Shown here: piece by piece, positions 36,601-45,081 of the stretch | Position numbering within the stretch: the stretch's first letter is position 1 | How the letters are laid out: the number at the start of each line of letters is the position of its first letter | From: Sphingomonas oligoaromativorans | Lineage (GTDB): Bacteria > Pseudomonadota > Alphaproteobacteria > Sphingomonadales > Sphingomonadaceae | DNA length: 64,000 nt | Direction: 5' to 3' | NCBI RefSeq assembly: GCF_011762195.1 | Contig: NZ_JAASQK010000012.1 | Span: 1 to 64,000 of the forward strand | Program-made: the position numbers and the translations under genes | Notes under the pieces: generated by a model | What the model was told of the DNA's origin: nothing | The model's database searches: none | The model's input: the letters and a program-made list of their open reading frames with translations, nothing else

Positions 36601-36863
36601 CCGAGCGTGTTGCGCTTGATCGCGATCGAGCGTTCCAGCGAGGCGCGGATGCCGGTGACGACGATCTCGCTGCCGACGCCCGCGGAGGCGGCGTCACTTT
36701 GCGGACCGGCGGCTGTTTGCGGTGCGGCGAGCGTGGATGCCGCGGTGTCCGACGGCCCGGTGGCCGTCTGCGCCATCGCCACGCCCGGTATCGCAAGACC
36801 GGTGGCGACAGCAATCGTCGATGCCGAACGCGCAAGCGTCGGCAAGAGCCCGAAGCCCTTCAT
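33639..36863 (-). CDS. TonB-dependent receptor (carbohydrate-type)
   Basis: The 1074-residue receptor has a signal peptide ending GVAMA-Q, a TonB-box-like GSEIVVTGIRASLERSI, and the plug motifs SAEDIGKFPDTNLAESLQRI, PGVSIDRVNGEGAQVTVRGF and GRAAVPSGGIGATINVVTRS. These belong to the TIGR01782-type TonB receptors found in carbohydrate loci of Caulobacter and sphingomonads. The barrel ends FLFGARYKF with a terminal Phe. Two Cys (DDCVHCG near residue 240 and CLLC near 590) could form disulfides. A TGGTAGGGCTACCA palindrome upstream suggests LacI control. Genes for SapC, a cupin and a halogenase follow. Confidence 0.94.
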   Translation of the reverse strand: MKGFGLLPTLARSASTIAVATGLAIPGVAMAQTATGPSDTAASTLAAPQTAAGPQSDAASAGVGSEIVVTGIRASLERSIAIKRNTLGIVDAISAEDIGKFPDTNLAESLQRIPGVSIDRVNGEGAQVTVRGFGPSYNLVTLNGRTLASSYDQTVGGDESGDGSRGVTRSFDFSNIATEGVKTLEVYKTGRAAVPSGGIGATINVVTRSPLDSKDPGFNGSIGAKADWDTSADDCVHCGSKVTPDLTGVLNWSNPDQTFGVSLFGNYSQRHFSTVAATSNDWNIRTLSDFLDPANGFVNAQTKINNLPSNPNELVSVPNDSRYHFSDDKYERFNTRGVVQWKPVDTLTLTADALYVQTKQKEIRSDESNWFNRPFDEVTFDNNPTVATTTYLHETIAGVKDEDFEQQARAQKNTLQDYGLNAKWDVTDRFTFSVDGHYGKSSVLPDNKNGTSSTLVGLGANVIAAHSVDYSGGIPVQDITVVDNVPGKTGNGNGVLDVGDVGSSIGRTFTTSQRQTVKEIRADGGWDLGGGSRFDFGGLYRDTKTNERLLATQQTLGNWSVDHPGDVEAMSPGTLHDFCLLCKFNSYDPRASGANLITFRGDPLTLYNDLSGGYLAQDAAALAANPNAAQPHQITVTNNENNTVREKIWAAYGQVTWKGQLAGMDANLVAGARYEHTEEQATSLEAVPTAITWVSDNDFTVSVSNTPTVLRNTGHYDNLLPAFDFSLNLKPNLIARFSASRTIARPNYDSLFASTAVSGPPRPTAIGGVPTATTGNTNLAPLISDNFDVSFEWYYKRDSYISVGFFDKRVHNFLGTGETTGPLFGLKDPTSGAPGTRSGAAKAALQALGADITDVNLFTYTALIQRDGAAAAATEFGAHYNPATHTVDQDFVSQVLTAVDLNGNADDPDYQFSISKPINNRDAQIWGFELQGQHFFGNTGIGVAASFTYVHGDVGFDNGGDPNVDQFALTGLSNSANATLIYDKNGISARLSYNWRDKFLSSLNRDSYRNPVNTKAYGQLDANISYDITPRIGVSIEAINLTNESLRTYGRSVSNVWFAQELQRRFLFGARYKF

Positions 36864-37167
36864 GAAACCCCCTCCATCTGGCGCCGGTCCCTGAAACCGG
36901 CCACATCTTTTTCACTCGGGCAATCTTACGCCGCCCGATGGTAGGGCTACCATCCAGACACCAATTGTCAATGCTGTCATCCGCTAAAATCCTAGGATGT
37001 GCATCTGTGCAACAGCATCATGACTTGGCCCGTTTCGACCTGTTCTTCATTTGTCAGATCAATACTCGGAAAGCCGCATCGAGCCGTGCTTCCCGCGTGT
37101 GTCGACCACGCGAATGACGATGCCGGACGAGGCGCGCGCTGCAACATTCCGACATGCGCCAACCGGC
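36864..37167. other. Control region of the TonB receptor gene
   Basis: A 304-base gap with no supported gene. It holds the LacI-type palindrome at 36937-36954 and an A/T-richer stretch (36955-37010) in which the receptor promoter could lie. The right part carries the 3' end of the PHA-system gene. Confidence 0.4.
36937..36954. promoter_or_regulatory. LacI-type operator upstream of the TonB receptor
   Basis: GATGGTAG-GG-CTACCATC has perfect 8-base arms; its core TGGTAGGGCTACCA resembles LacI-family operators described for sugar receptors in Caulobacter. It sits 74 bases before the receptor ATG, a normal repressor position. The only LacI-family gene in the window is at 49257-50297; a link is speculative. 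Confidence 0.6.
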
Positions 37168-37491
37168 TTACCCCGAATGATCGGGCAGCAGCAGTTCCTC
37201 TCCGCCACGCCGGATCGCGGCCGAGATGGCCTCGGTCATGAAGGAAAGAATCGGTGGTAAAATCAATTTTACGCGCACGATTCGGTCTTCGATGTCGATC
37301 GTGGCGTTCGCGGATTGCCCGAGCGCGACGAGGTGAAGGGTCATGCGGTCCCGGTCCGGCCAGTCCGTCGTCATCCGGGCGACGCCTCCGGGGATGTGTT
37401 GGGGCAGCTCCCCGATCCGGTTCGCAAGCCGCCGGCGCACCTCTTCACGGCCGAGCGTGTGAGGGATTTCGATCGTCGGCGCGCTGGCCAT
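37168..37491 (-). CDS. Polyhydroxyalkanoic acid system-type small protein
   Basis: The 107-residue protein starts MASAPTIEIPHTLGREEVRR and ends with a helix-rich FMTEAISAAIRRGGEELL. IEIPHTLGREEVRRRL and RIVRVKLILPPIL match the putative polyhydroxyalkanoic acid system family (TIGR02610-type). Its role in polymer granule metabolism is assumed from family context; no PHA synthase gene is nearby. It follows the 109-residue membrane-protein gene on the kdp strand, after a 69-base gap. Confidence 0.7.
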   Translation of the reverse strand: MASAPTIEIPHTLGREEVRRRLANRIGELPQHIPGGVARMTTDWPDRDRMTLHLVALGQSANATIDIEDRIVRVKLILPPILSFMTEAISAAIRRGGEELLLPDHSG

Positions 37492-37560
37492 GGCGCATCG
37501 CCTTTCCGGGATGATCGGTTCGCCGCTGAAACAGGTGGGGCGGGGCGGCGGTTCCGGGGC

Positions 37561-37890
37561 TCAGGCGGTCCGCCGGCCGGGGGGCTCGGCGGGAGGATCG
37601 TCCGACGTCCAGCGGGATTCCGCGAGGGCGGGCGGCGCGCGCGCGATCCAGCGCTCGGAGACGCGGACCCGATCGAACAGGTGATGCCCCTCCAGCAGCA
37701 GCGCGGTGCCGGCGCTGCCCGACGCGAAGGCCAGCAGGGACAGGAGATAGACGAGCGGCGGCTGCTGCGCGGGAACGGGCGCGCCGATCGCGACGAGGGC
37801 GCGGCCGAGGCCATAAGCGGCCCCCAGCAGGAGCAGGCCGAGCGGCCGCAGGGCGGGGCGCAGGATGCGCGCGGTCTTCCGGTCCATCAT
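37561..37890 (-). CDS. Small membrane protein of unknown function
   Basis: I do not recognise this 109-residue protein. It has two hydrophobic segments (LGLLLLGAAYGLGRALVAIG and LVYLLSLLAFASGSAGTALL), a basic N-terminus and a Pro/Arg-rich C-terminal tail. The start follows a GGGAG site. It lies 70 bases after kdpC on the same strand and may be a late gene of that operon. Confidence 0.55.
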   Translation of the reverse strand: MMDRKTARILRPALRPLGLLLLGAAYGLGRALVAIGAPVPAQQPPLVYLLSLLAFASGSAGTALLLEGHHLFDRVRVSERWIARAPPALAESRWTSDDPPAEPPGRRTA

Positions 37891-37960
37891 CGGCTCCCAG
37901 GGCCGGTCGCGGTCCGGCGGCGGGGCGCCGCCCCGCGCGGGGCAGGGGCGGCGCGGGGTT

Positions 37961-38551
37961 TCACGGCGCGGGGTGGCCCATCGCGTCGAGCGCCCGGTTC
38001 AAGGCCAGCACGTTCACATGGCGATCGCCGAGAAAGGCGATGGCCGGCGCGTCGATGCTGCGCCGGACGAGCTGGCGCACCGCGTCGACGCCGAGCCCGC
38101 GCGCCTTCGCCACGCGGTCGACCTGGAAGAAGGCCGCGTCCGGGCTGATGTCCGGGTCGAGGCCCGAGCCCGAGGCGGTCGCGAGGTCGGCCGGGATGGC
38201 GCGGCCGGGCGCTTCGGCCGAGAGCTTCGTCACGTCGCCCTTCACGCGATCGGCCAGCGGCTGGCTGGTCGGGCCGTAGTTGGAGCCCGACGAGGCCGTG
38301 CCGTCATAACCCTTGCCCGCCGCCGACGGGCGGGGGTGGAAGTAGCGGTCGGACGCGAAGGTCTGGCCGATCAGTTCGGAGCCGATCGCCTTCCCGGCCC
38401 TGTCCGTCACTAGGCTGCCATTGGCCTGATGGGGGAAGACGGCCTGCGCCACGCCGGTGATCGCCAGCGGATAGCCGATGCCGAGCAGCAGCGCGAAGCC
38501 GGCGGTCAGCGTCAGTGCCGGGCGCAATGAGGTGGTGAAATCCTTGGCCAT
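37961..38551 (-). CDS. kdpC: Potassium-transporting ATPase subunit C
   Basis: The 196-residue protein has a single N-terminal membrane helix (LTAGFALLLGIGYPLAITGV) and the KdpC marks ANGSLV, IGQTFASDRYFHPRPSAAG, SGSNYGPTS, LATASGSGLDPDISPDAA and VNVLALNRALD. It stabilises nucleotide binding and the KdpFABC complex at the inner membrane. ATG 38551 is chosen over 38569 because it matches the family N-terminus; it lies 10 bases after kdpB. Confidence 0.96.
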   Translation of the reverse strand: MAKDFTTSLRPALTLTAGFALLLGIGYPLAITGVAQAVFPHQANGSLVTDRAGKAIGSELIGQTFASDRYFHPRPSAAGKGYDGTASSGSNYGPTSQPLADRVKGDVTKLSAEAPGRAIPADLATASGSGLDPDISPDAAFFQVDRVAKARGLGVDAVRQLVRRSIDAPAIAFLGDRHVNVLALNRALDAMGHPAP

Positions 38552-38561
38552 GATGAAATCC

Positions 38562-40631
38562 TCAGGCAAGACCGAGGCCGCTCACGGCCAGGTCGATGAG
38601 CTTGATGCCGACGAACGGCGCGATGATGCCGCCCAGGCCGTAGATGGCGAGGTTGCGGCGGAGCAGCGGGCCGGCCCCGATCGGTCGGTATTTCACGCCC
38701 TTGAGCGCCAGCGGCACGAGCAGCGGGATGATGATCGCGTTGAAGATGATGGCCGAGAGGATCGCCGACTGCGGCGTCTTCAGCCCCATCACGTTCAGCA
38801 CCGCGAGGCCCGGATAGATCGCGATGAACATCGCCGGGATGATCGCGAAATACTTCGCCACGTCGTTCGCCACCGAGAAGGTGGTGAGCGCGCCGCGCGT
38901 CATCAGGAGCTGCTTGCCCAGGCCCACGATCTCGATGAGCTTGGTGGGATCGCTGTCGAGGTCGACCATGTTGCCGGCCTCGCGCGCGGCCTGCGTGCCG
39001 GTGTTCATCGCCACGCCGACATCGGCCTGCGCGAGCGCGGGCGCGTCGTTGGTGCCGTCGCCGCACATCGCGACGAGCTTGCCGCCCTGCTGCTCCTGAC
39101 GGATCAGCGCCAGCTTGTCCTCGGGCGTCGCCTGCGCGAGGAAATCGTCCACGCCCGCTTCGGCGGCGATGGCGGCGGCGGTGAGCGGGTTGTCGCCGGT
39201 AATCATCACCGTGCGGATGCCCATCTTGCGCAGTTCGCCGAAGCGCTCGCGGATGCCGGCCTTGACGATGTCCTTGAGATAGATCGCGCCCAGCAGCTTG
39301 CCGTCGCGCGCGACCGCCAGCGGGGTGCCGCCCGCGCGGGCGATCTCGTCGGTGGTGCGGCGCAGTTCCTGCTCGGCGCGTTCGTCGTGGCGGGCGAGGG
39401 TGGCGACGCCGCCATTGGCGTCCGCCGCCTCGCGGTGGAGCGCCTTGAGGATCGAATCCACCGCGCCCTTGGTGATGGTGGCGGCGCCGATCTTCACGCC
39501 CGAGATGCGCGTCTGGGCGGTGAAGGGGATCACCTCGGCATCGCCCGGCAGCGCCTTGGTGGCGACGCGGAACTTGTCGCGGGCGAGCGCCACGATCGAG
39601 CGGCCTTCCGGCGTCTCGTCGGCGAGGCTGGCGAGAAGGGCTGCCTCGGCCAGCTCCTCGGGCCGGACGCCGGCGAGCGGACGGAACTCGGTGGCCGCCC
39701 GATCGCCGATGGTGATGGTGCCGGTCTTGTCGAGCAGCAGCGTGTCGACGTCGCCCGCCGCCTCCACCGCGCGGCCGGACTTGGCGAGCACGTTGAAGCG
39801 CACGAGCCGATCCATGCCAGCGATGCCGATCGCGGAGAGAAGCGCCGCGATGGTCGTCGGGATCAACGTGATGAGCAGCGCCGCCAGGATCGCGACCGGC
39901 ACGCCGCCGCCCGCATAGGCGGTGAAGCCCGGAATGGTGCCGACCGAGATCAGGAAGATGATGGTCAGGCCGACGAGCAGGATGGTGAGCGCGATCTCGT
40001 TCGGCGTCTTCTGGCGCTCGGCGCCTTCGACCAGCGCGATCATGCGATCCAGGAAGCCCTGTCCGGGGTTCACCGTGACGCGCACCCTGATCTCGTCCGA
40101 GATCACGCGCGTGCCGGCGGTGACGGCGGAACGGTCGCCGCCCGCCTCGCGGATCACCGGCGCGCTCTCGCCGGTGATGGCCGCTTCGTTCACCGAGGCG
40201 ACGCCTTCGATCACTTCGCCGTCGGAGGGGATGAGGTCGTTGGTCTCGACGACGACGATGTCACCGACCCGCAGCGCGCTGGCGGGGACGGCTTCGACGC
40301 CGCTCCCCTTGACGCGCTTGGCGGTCAGCTCCGCCTTGGTGGCGCGGAGAGACGCCGCCTGCGCCTTGCCGCGCCCTTCGGCGAGGGCTTCTGCGAACGT
40401 GCCGAACAGCACCGTCAGCCACAGCCACGCGACGAGTTGCAGCTTGAAGCCGGTCGTCAGAGTGTCATGCCCGACGACGAGCAGGATGGTGAGCAACGCC
40501 GCCACGCAGGCGGTCACGAACATCACCGGGTTGCGGATCAGCTCCTTCGGGTTGAGCTTCAGGAAAGCGTCGCGACAAGCGGGCAGGATCAGGTCCGCCG
40601 TGAACAGCGATTTCTTTGCGGTGCGAGCCAT
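38562..40631 (-). CDS. kdpB: Potassium-transporting P-type ATPase subunit B
   Basis: The 689-residue catalytic subunit has all P-type ATPase motifs: TGES in [16 protein letters not shown], the phosphorylation site [12 protein letters not shown] near residue 310, the hinge [16 protein letters not shown], and [20 protein letters not shown] in the membrane domain. It hydrolyses ATP to drive potassium uptake through KdpA. The start at 40631 gives [10 protein letters not shown]; it is 14 bases downstream of kdpA. Length is normal (Escherichia coli 682). Confidence 0.97.
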   Translation of the reverse strand: MARTAKKSLFTADLILPACRDAFLKLNPKELIRNPVMFVTACVAALLTILLVVGHDTLTTGFKLQLVAWLWLTVLFGTFAEALAEGRGKAQAASLRATKAELTAKRVKGSGVEAVPASALRVGDIVVVETNDLIPSDGEVIEGVASVNEAAITGESAPVIREAGGDRSAVTAGTRVISDEIRVRVTVNPGQGFLDRMIALVEGAERQKTPNEIALTILLVGLTIIFLISVGTIPGFTAYAGGGVPVAILAALLITLIPTTIAALLSAIGIAGMDRLVRFNVLAKSGRAVEAAGDVDTLLLDKTGTITIGDRAATEFRPLAGVRPEELAEAALLASLADETPEGRSIVALARDKFRVATKALPGDAEVIPFTAQTRISGVKIGAATITKGAVDSILKALHREAADANGGVATLARHDERAEQELRRTTDEIARAGGTPLAVARDGKLLGAIYLKDIVKAGIRERFGELRKMGIRTVMITGDNPLTAAAIAAEAGVDDFLAQATPEDKLALIRQEQQGGKLVAMCGDGTNDAPALAQADVGVAMNTGTQAAREAGNMVDLDSDPTKLIEIVGLGKQLLMTRGALTTFSVANDVAKYFAIIPAMFIAIYPGLAVLNVMGLKTPQSAILSAIIFNAIIIPLLVPLALKGVKYRPIGAGPLLRRNLAIYGLGGIIAPFVGIKLIDLAVSGLGLA

Positions 40632-40645
40632 GGGGCGTCGTCCTG

Positions 40646-42349
40646 TCAGAAGAGTTGGCCGCGGATCATCGCGAGATGATCGGCGATAGGCCCGAGCGCG
40701 AGGCTGGGCAGGAAGGTGAGGCCGCCGAGGATCAGCACGATGCCGACCAAGAGGCCGATCCAGAGCGGGCCGGTCGTCGGGAAGGAACCGGCGGTGGCGG
40801 GCGTGTATTTCTTCGCCGCGAGCGAGCCGGCCACCGCCAGCATCGGCACGATGATGAAGAAGCGGCCGAGCCACATCGCGACGCCCAGCATCCCGTCATA
40901 ATAGGGCGTGGAGGCGGTGAGCCCGGCGAAGGCCGAGCCGTTGTTCGCGACGCCCGAGGTGAAGGCGTAGAGGATCTCCGAGAAGCCGTGCGGCCCCTTG
41001 TTGAGCGGCCCCGCGAGGCCGGCGGGCAGCACCGAGCTGATCGCGGTCATGCCGAGGATGACGAGCGGTAGCACGGCGATGGCGAGCACCGAGAGCTTCA
41101 CCTCGCGGGCCTCGATCTTCTTGCCGACATATTCGGGCGTGCGGCCCACCATCAGGCCCGCCACGAACACCGCGAGGATGGCGAACAGCAGGAAGCCGTA
41201 GATGCCGGCGCCCACGCCGCCGATGACGACTTCGCCGAGCTGCATGTTGAACAGCGGGATCAGGCCGCCCAATGCGGTGAAGCTGTCATGCATCGCATCG
41301 ACCGCGCCGCACGAGGCCGCCGTCGTCACCACCGCGAAGAGAGCGGAGGCCGCCGCGCCGAAGCGGACTTCCTTGCCCTCCATATTGGCCCCGGCGACGC
41401 CGAGATGGTGGAGCACCGGGTTGCCCGCCGCTTCCTGGCTGTAGCAGACGGCCACGCCCGCGATCAGCATCAGCATCATCGCCGAAAGGATCGCCCAGCC
41501 CTGCTTCGTGTTGCCGACGGCCCTGCCGAAGGTCCAGGTGAGCCCCGAACCGATGCAGAGGATCAGCAGCATCTGCGCGAAGTTGGTGAGCGCGGTCGGG
41601 TTCTCGAACGGATGCGCCGAGTTGGCGTTGAAGAAGCCGCCGCCGTTGGTGCCGAGCATCTTGATCGCTTCCTGCGTCGCGACCGGGCCGAGCGCGAGCG
41701 TCTGCTTCACGCCTTCGAGCGTGGTGATGTCGGCCGAGGCCGCCAGCGTCTGCGGCACGCCGCAGGCCACGAAGGCCAGCGCCACCACCACCGAGACCGG
41801 CAGCAGCAGATAGAGGGTGATGCGGGTGCAGTCGGCCCAGAAATTGCCGAGCCCGCTCGCCTCGCGCCGCGCGAAGCCGCGGAACAGCGCGAAGGCGAGC
41901 GCGATGCCCGTCGCCGCCGACAGGAAGTTGTGGATGGTAAGGCCGAGCATCTGCGAGAGGTTCGACAGCGTCGATTCACCGGCATAGCTCTGCCAGTTGG
42001 TGTTGGTCGTGAAGCTCACCGCCGTGTTGAAGGCGAGATGCTCCGGCATTCCGGCGAAATGGTTCTGGTCGAGCGGCAGGACATATTGCGCGCGCAGGAT
42101 CAGATAGGTGAAGGCCATCAGCGCGGCGTTGAACACGATCATGTGGACCGCGTAGCGGCGCCAGCTCTGCTCTTCGTTCGGGTCGATCCCGGCGAGCCTG
42201 TAGAAGCCCGTCTCCACCGGCCCGAGGAGGGCGTGAAGCGGTGTGCGGCGGCCTTCGTAGAGCGCGTGCAGCCACAGGCCCATGGGCTTGGTGAGCGCGA
42301 GCAGCACGCCGAAGAAGGCGATGATGAGGGTCCATCCCTGCATGGTCAT
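40646..42349 (-). CDS. kdpA: Potassium-transporting ATPase subunit A
   Basis: The 567-residue potassium-channel-like subunit has the four selectivity-filter repeats: [52 protein letters not shown] and [15 protein letters not shown]. About ten membrane helices. It binds and translocates potassium within KdpFABC at the inner membrane. The ATG at 42349 is preceded by GGAG; it lies 13 bases after kdpF. Confidence 0.97.
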   Translation of the reverse strand: MTMQGWTLIIAFFGVLLALTKPMGLWLHALYEGRRTPLHALLGPVETGFYRLAGIDPNEEQSWRRYAVHMIVFNAALMAFTYLILRAQYVLPLDQNHFAGMPEHLAFNTAVSFTTNTNWQSYAGESTLSNLSQMLGLTIHNFLSAATGIALAFALFRGFARREASGLGNFWADCTRITLYLLLPVSVVVALAFVACGVPQTLAASADITTLEGVKQTLALGPVATQEAIKMLGTNGGGFFNANSAHPFENPTALTNFAQMLLILCIGSGLTWTFGRAVGNTKQGWAILSAMMLMLIAGVAVCYSQEAAGNPVLHHLGVAGANMEGKEVRFGAAASALFAVVTTAASCGAVDAMHDSFTALGGLIPLFNMQLGEVVIGGVGAGIYGFLLFAILAVFVAGLMVGRTPEYVGKKIEAREVKLSVLAIAVLPLVILGMTAISSVLPAGLAGPLNKGPHGFSEILYAFTSGVANNGSAFAGLTASTPYYDGMLGVAMWLGRFFIIVPMLAVAGSLAAKKYTPATAGSFPTTGPLWIGLLVGIVLILGGLTFLPSLALGPIADHLAMIRGQLF

Positions 42350-42362
42350 GGCGGAGCTCCGG

Positions 42363-42452
42363 TCAGAAGCGCTCGGGCCGCAGCAGGACTGCGACCAGAT
42401 AGAAGAGAAGGCCGATCGCGGTGATCGCGGCGAGCCAGAGGTCGAGCGTCAT
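42363..42452 (-). CDS. kdpF: Potassium-transporting ATPase subunit F
   Basis: A 29-residue hydrophobic peptide, [20 protein letters not shown] followed by AVLLRPERF, matches KdpF, the one-helix lipid-like stabilising subunit; the C-terminal LLRPERF is the family hallmark. The ribosome site GAGGACA overlaps the stop of the preceding small gene. It immediately precedes kdpA. Confidence 0.92.
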   Translation of the reverse strand: MTLDLWLAAITAIGLLFYLVAVLLRPERF

Positions 42453-42462
42453 GGGCTTGTCC

Positions 42463-42546
42463 TCAGATGGTGTCGCAGAGGCCGACATAAGCGAGCGTGA
42501 TGCCCACCAGCCCCAGCATGAGTGCGATCCAGAGAAAGTCCTGCAT
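42463..42546 (-). CDS. 27-residue single-helix membrane peptide in the kdp operon
   Basis: The open frame encodes MQDFLWIALMLGLVGITLAY followed by VGLCDTI. It has a GGGAGA ribosome site five bases before the ATG, one membrane helix, and a short polar end with Cys-Asp. It lies between the TorF-like gene (12-base gap) and kdpF (10-base gap) in the same direction. I recall similar short peptides of the form YV-x-x-CD upstream of kdpF in other proteobacteria, usually left unannotated. A KdpFABC accessory subunit is a reasonable guess, without direct evidence. Confidence 0.65.
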   Translation of the reverse strand: MQDFLWIALMLGLVGITLAYVGLCDTI

Positions 42547-42558
42547 GGGGATCTCCCG

Positions 42559-43362
42559 TCAGAAGGAGGCGCTCACCGACCCGACCAGCACGGTCTTGGC
42601 GGCGCGGTGGAAATCATCGGTGTCGAGGGCGAGGTCGAAGGGGCGGGTGTCGCGCTTCGACAGGTTGGTGCCGGTGACCGAGAGGTCGAAGGCGAGCGCC
42701 TTCCACCTGGCGGTCGCGCCCACCGTGTAATCGACATAGTCGCGGCCGGCATAATCGAGCCCGCCGCCGGTGTGGCCGACATGGCTGTGGAAGGAGACGG
42801 GCAGGGCCTTCAGCGCGAAGCCCAGCTCGCCATAGACGTACATGTTGGTGCGGGTGGCGGTGGCGAAATCGTCGAAATAGGCTTGGTGTGGCGCCCAGTT
42901 GACGCCCGCCTTGGCGGTCACCGGACCGAGCGTCCTGGCCAGCGAGCCATAGACCTCATAATAATTCTCGCTGATCCCGACGGCGTGCCTGCTGCCCGGA
43001 TAGATATAGCCGTAGAGGCCGGCGTCGACGGTGACGCCGCTCTTGCCGATGGCGTGGGTGTAGCCGCCATAGATGTCGATCTCGGTGCCGCCGATGTTGA
43101 CGGCGTCGTTGGCCGACGCGCTCGATCCCCACGCCGACAGATAGAAGCCGGACGCGTGCGCTACCGTTACGGACCCCTGGAAGACGGGCTTGTTGTCCGA
43201 CTGGGAAATGCCGCGGAAGCGATATTGCGACCACAGGCCCGCCGAACCGGTGATGGTGAAGGGCGAGGCGGAAGCGGGCGCGTCGTCCGCCAGCGCGGGC
43301 GCCGCGGCGAAGGCCGAGGCGAACAGGCAGGCGGCAAGCGGCAACATTCGAAAGCTGGTCAT
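42559..43362 (-). CDS. TorF-family putative outer-membrane protein
   Basis: The 267-residue protein starts MTSFRMLPLAACLFASAFAA, a Sec signal cut after ALA. The mature part opens TITGSAGLWSQYRFRGISQS, the signature of the TorF/TIGR02001 family, and continues with alternating strands (FYLSAWGSS, TEIDIYGGYTHAIG, LDYAGRDYVDYTVGA) of a small beta barrel, ending in Phe (SVSASF). It begins the kdp operon. A role in potassium or solute passage through the outer membrane is inferred from position only. Confidence 0.82.
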   Translation of the reverse strand: MTSFRMLPLAACLFASAFAAAPALADDAPASASPFTITGSAGLWSQYRFRGISQSDNKPVFQGSVTVAHASGFYLSAWGSSASANDAVNIGGTEIDIYGGYTHAIGKSGVTVDAGLYGYIYPGSRHAVGISENYYEVYGSLARTLGPVTAKAGVNWAPHQAYFDDFATATRTNMYVYGELGFALKALPVSFHSHVGHTGGGLDYAGRDYVDYTVGATARWKALAFDLSVTGTNLSKRDTRPFDLALDTDDFHRAAKTVLVGSVSASF

Positions 43363-43690
43363 CAATGTCCCCATATGCGCAGGCGGCGCCGGAGTGCCGG
43401 TCGCCATGCCCCACGCGAGGACGCCCCATTAGGCGTGCCCGCCGTTGGAATTCGAGAGCGCTCTGCGCCGTCCGCATAGGATTCCCATAAGCATCGCCGT
43501 CGATCGCAGACGCCCGGTTGACAGGCCGCGCCGGCTGGTTCAGGGGCGCCGCAGGACCGGCGCCGTCGGTCCATCCTCGGGAAGGATCCCATGTCTAGCG
43601 ACAGTTCCAGTAGCGCCGCACGCCCGAGGAGGATCGTCCGCTAGCATTCGCTTGCCGTCGTCCGCCTCAGGTGTGCGGGCGGGTAGGTGA
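43363..43690. other. Divergent control region of the kdp operon and mgtE
   Basis: A 328-base gap holding both promoters. I see no kdpE-type direct repeat and no recognised riboswitch. Several short GC-rich dyads such as GGCGCC repeats at 43552-43571 are present. The mgtE ATG (43691) has GGTAGGTGA upstream. Confidence 0.4.
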
Positions 43691-45058
43691 ATGATGAACA
43701 AGCGAGTGAAAGCGGGCGGCTTCGCCCGGACGACGGCCGACGATCTGCGCCATGTGCGCGCTGCCGATCTGGCGGAAACCCTGAGCCATCTCGAACCGGA
43801 GGCCGCCGCCGGTGCGCTCGCGCGCATGACGGAGGCGCGCGCCGTCATCGTGCTCGACCGGCCGGAATTTCTCGGCGCGTCGGCCGCGATCGCCGAGATG
43901 CAGCCCGAGCGGGCGGTGCCTCTGGTCACCGCCATGTCCGCCGATCGCGCCGCCGACGTGCTGGGCGAGATGGACGCCGAACGGCGGGACGCGATCCTCG
44001 CGCTGCTCGATCGCGAGACGCGCGCCACGCTCGACGGCCTTCTGGCCTATCCGCCGGAAAGCGCGGGCGGCATGATGACGACCGAGTTCGTCTCCGTGCC
44101 GGTGACCGCGACGGTGGCCGGGGCGCTCGACCATATCCGCACCATCGAGCGCAGCCGCGAGACGATCTATTCGATTTACATCGTCGACCCGGAGACGGAC
44201 GCGCTGGTCGGCACGGTGTCGCTCAGGCGGCTGGTGACGGCCGATCCCGCGCAGCCCGTGCTGGAGCTGACCCGCCAGCGCGATCCCGTCGTCGCCTCGC
44301 CCGAGATGGACCGCCGCGCCGTCGCCCGCCTCATCCGCCGGCACGATCTGCTGGCGGTGCCGGTGGTGGATGCGGAGAAGCGCGTGCTGGGCATCGTCAC
44401 GGTGGACGACGTGCTGGACGCGATCGTCGACAAGCATACCGAGGAAGCGCAGCGCTTCGGCGGCGTCGAGGCGCTCGACCGGCCTTATCTGGACACCAGC
44501 TTCCTTGGCATGATCCGCAAGCGCGCGGGCTGGCTGTGCGCGCTGTTCCTGTCCGAGATGCTGACGGCGAGCGCCATGCAGCATTTCGAATCCGAACTGG
44601 CCAAGGCGATCACGCTGACGCTGTTCATCCCGCTCATCATGAGTTCGGGCGGCAACAGCGGCAGCCAGGCGACATCGCTCATCATCCGCGCGCTGGCGCT
44701 CGGGCAGGTGCGGCTGAAGGACTGGTGGCGCGTCGCGCTGCGCGAGCTGCCGGCGGGCCTGGTGCTGGGGGCGATCCTCGGCGCGGTGGGCATCGCGCGG
44801 ATCAGCGCGTGGCAATATCTGGGCTTCTACGATTACGGCCCGCACTGGCCCCTGATCGCGGCGACGGTGGGCGCGGGGCTGGTCGGCATCGTGACGTTCG
44901 GGTCGCTGGCGGGATCGATGCTGCCCTTCCTGCTCCAGAGGCTGCGCTTCGATCCGGCCAGCGCGTCGGCGCCGTTCGTGGCCACGCTGGTCGATGTGAC
45001 GGGGCTGGTGATCTACTTCTCGATCGCGCTGGTGATCCTGTCGGGGACGCTGCTCTAG
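43691..45058 (+). CDS. mgtE: Magnesium transporter MgtE
   Basis: The 455-residue protein has the MgtE order: N-terminal helical superhelix (LAETLSHLEPEAAAGALARM, DRAADVLGEMDAERRDAILA), two CBS domains (from YPPESAGGMMTTEF to VLGIVTVDDVLDAI), and five C-terminal membrane helices with LIMSSGGNSGSQATSLIIRA and PFVATLVDVTGLVIYF, where the Asp is the key pore residue. It conducts magnesium across the inner membrane and closes when magnesium binds the cytoplasmic domains. Divergent from the kdp operon. Confidence 0.96.
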   Translation: MMNKRVKAGGFARTTADDLRHVRAADLAETLSHLEPEAAAGALARMTEARAVIVLDRPEFLGASAAIAEMQPERAVPLVTAMSADRAADVLGEMDAERRDAILALLDRETRATLDGLLAYPPESAGGMMTTEFVSVPVTATVAGALDHIRTIERSRETIYSIYIVDPETDALVGTVSLRRLVTADPAQPVLELTRQRDPVVASPEMDRRAVARLIRRHDLLAVPVVDAEKRVLGIVTVDDVLDAIVDKHTEEAQRFGGVEALDRPYLDTSFLGMIRKRAGWLCALFLSEMLTASAMQHFESELAKAITLTLFIPLIMSSGGNSGSQATSLIIRALALGQVRLKDWWRVALRELPAGLVLGAILGAVGIARISAWQYLGFYDYGPHWPLIAATVGAGLVGIVTFGSLAGSMLPFLLQRLRFDPASASAPFVATLVDVTGLVIYFSIALVILSGTLL

Positions 45059-45081
45059 CGCCCCCGATGTCGGGCGAGCGC

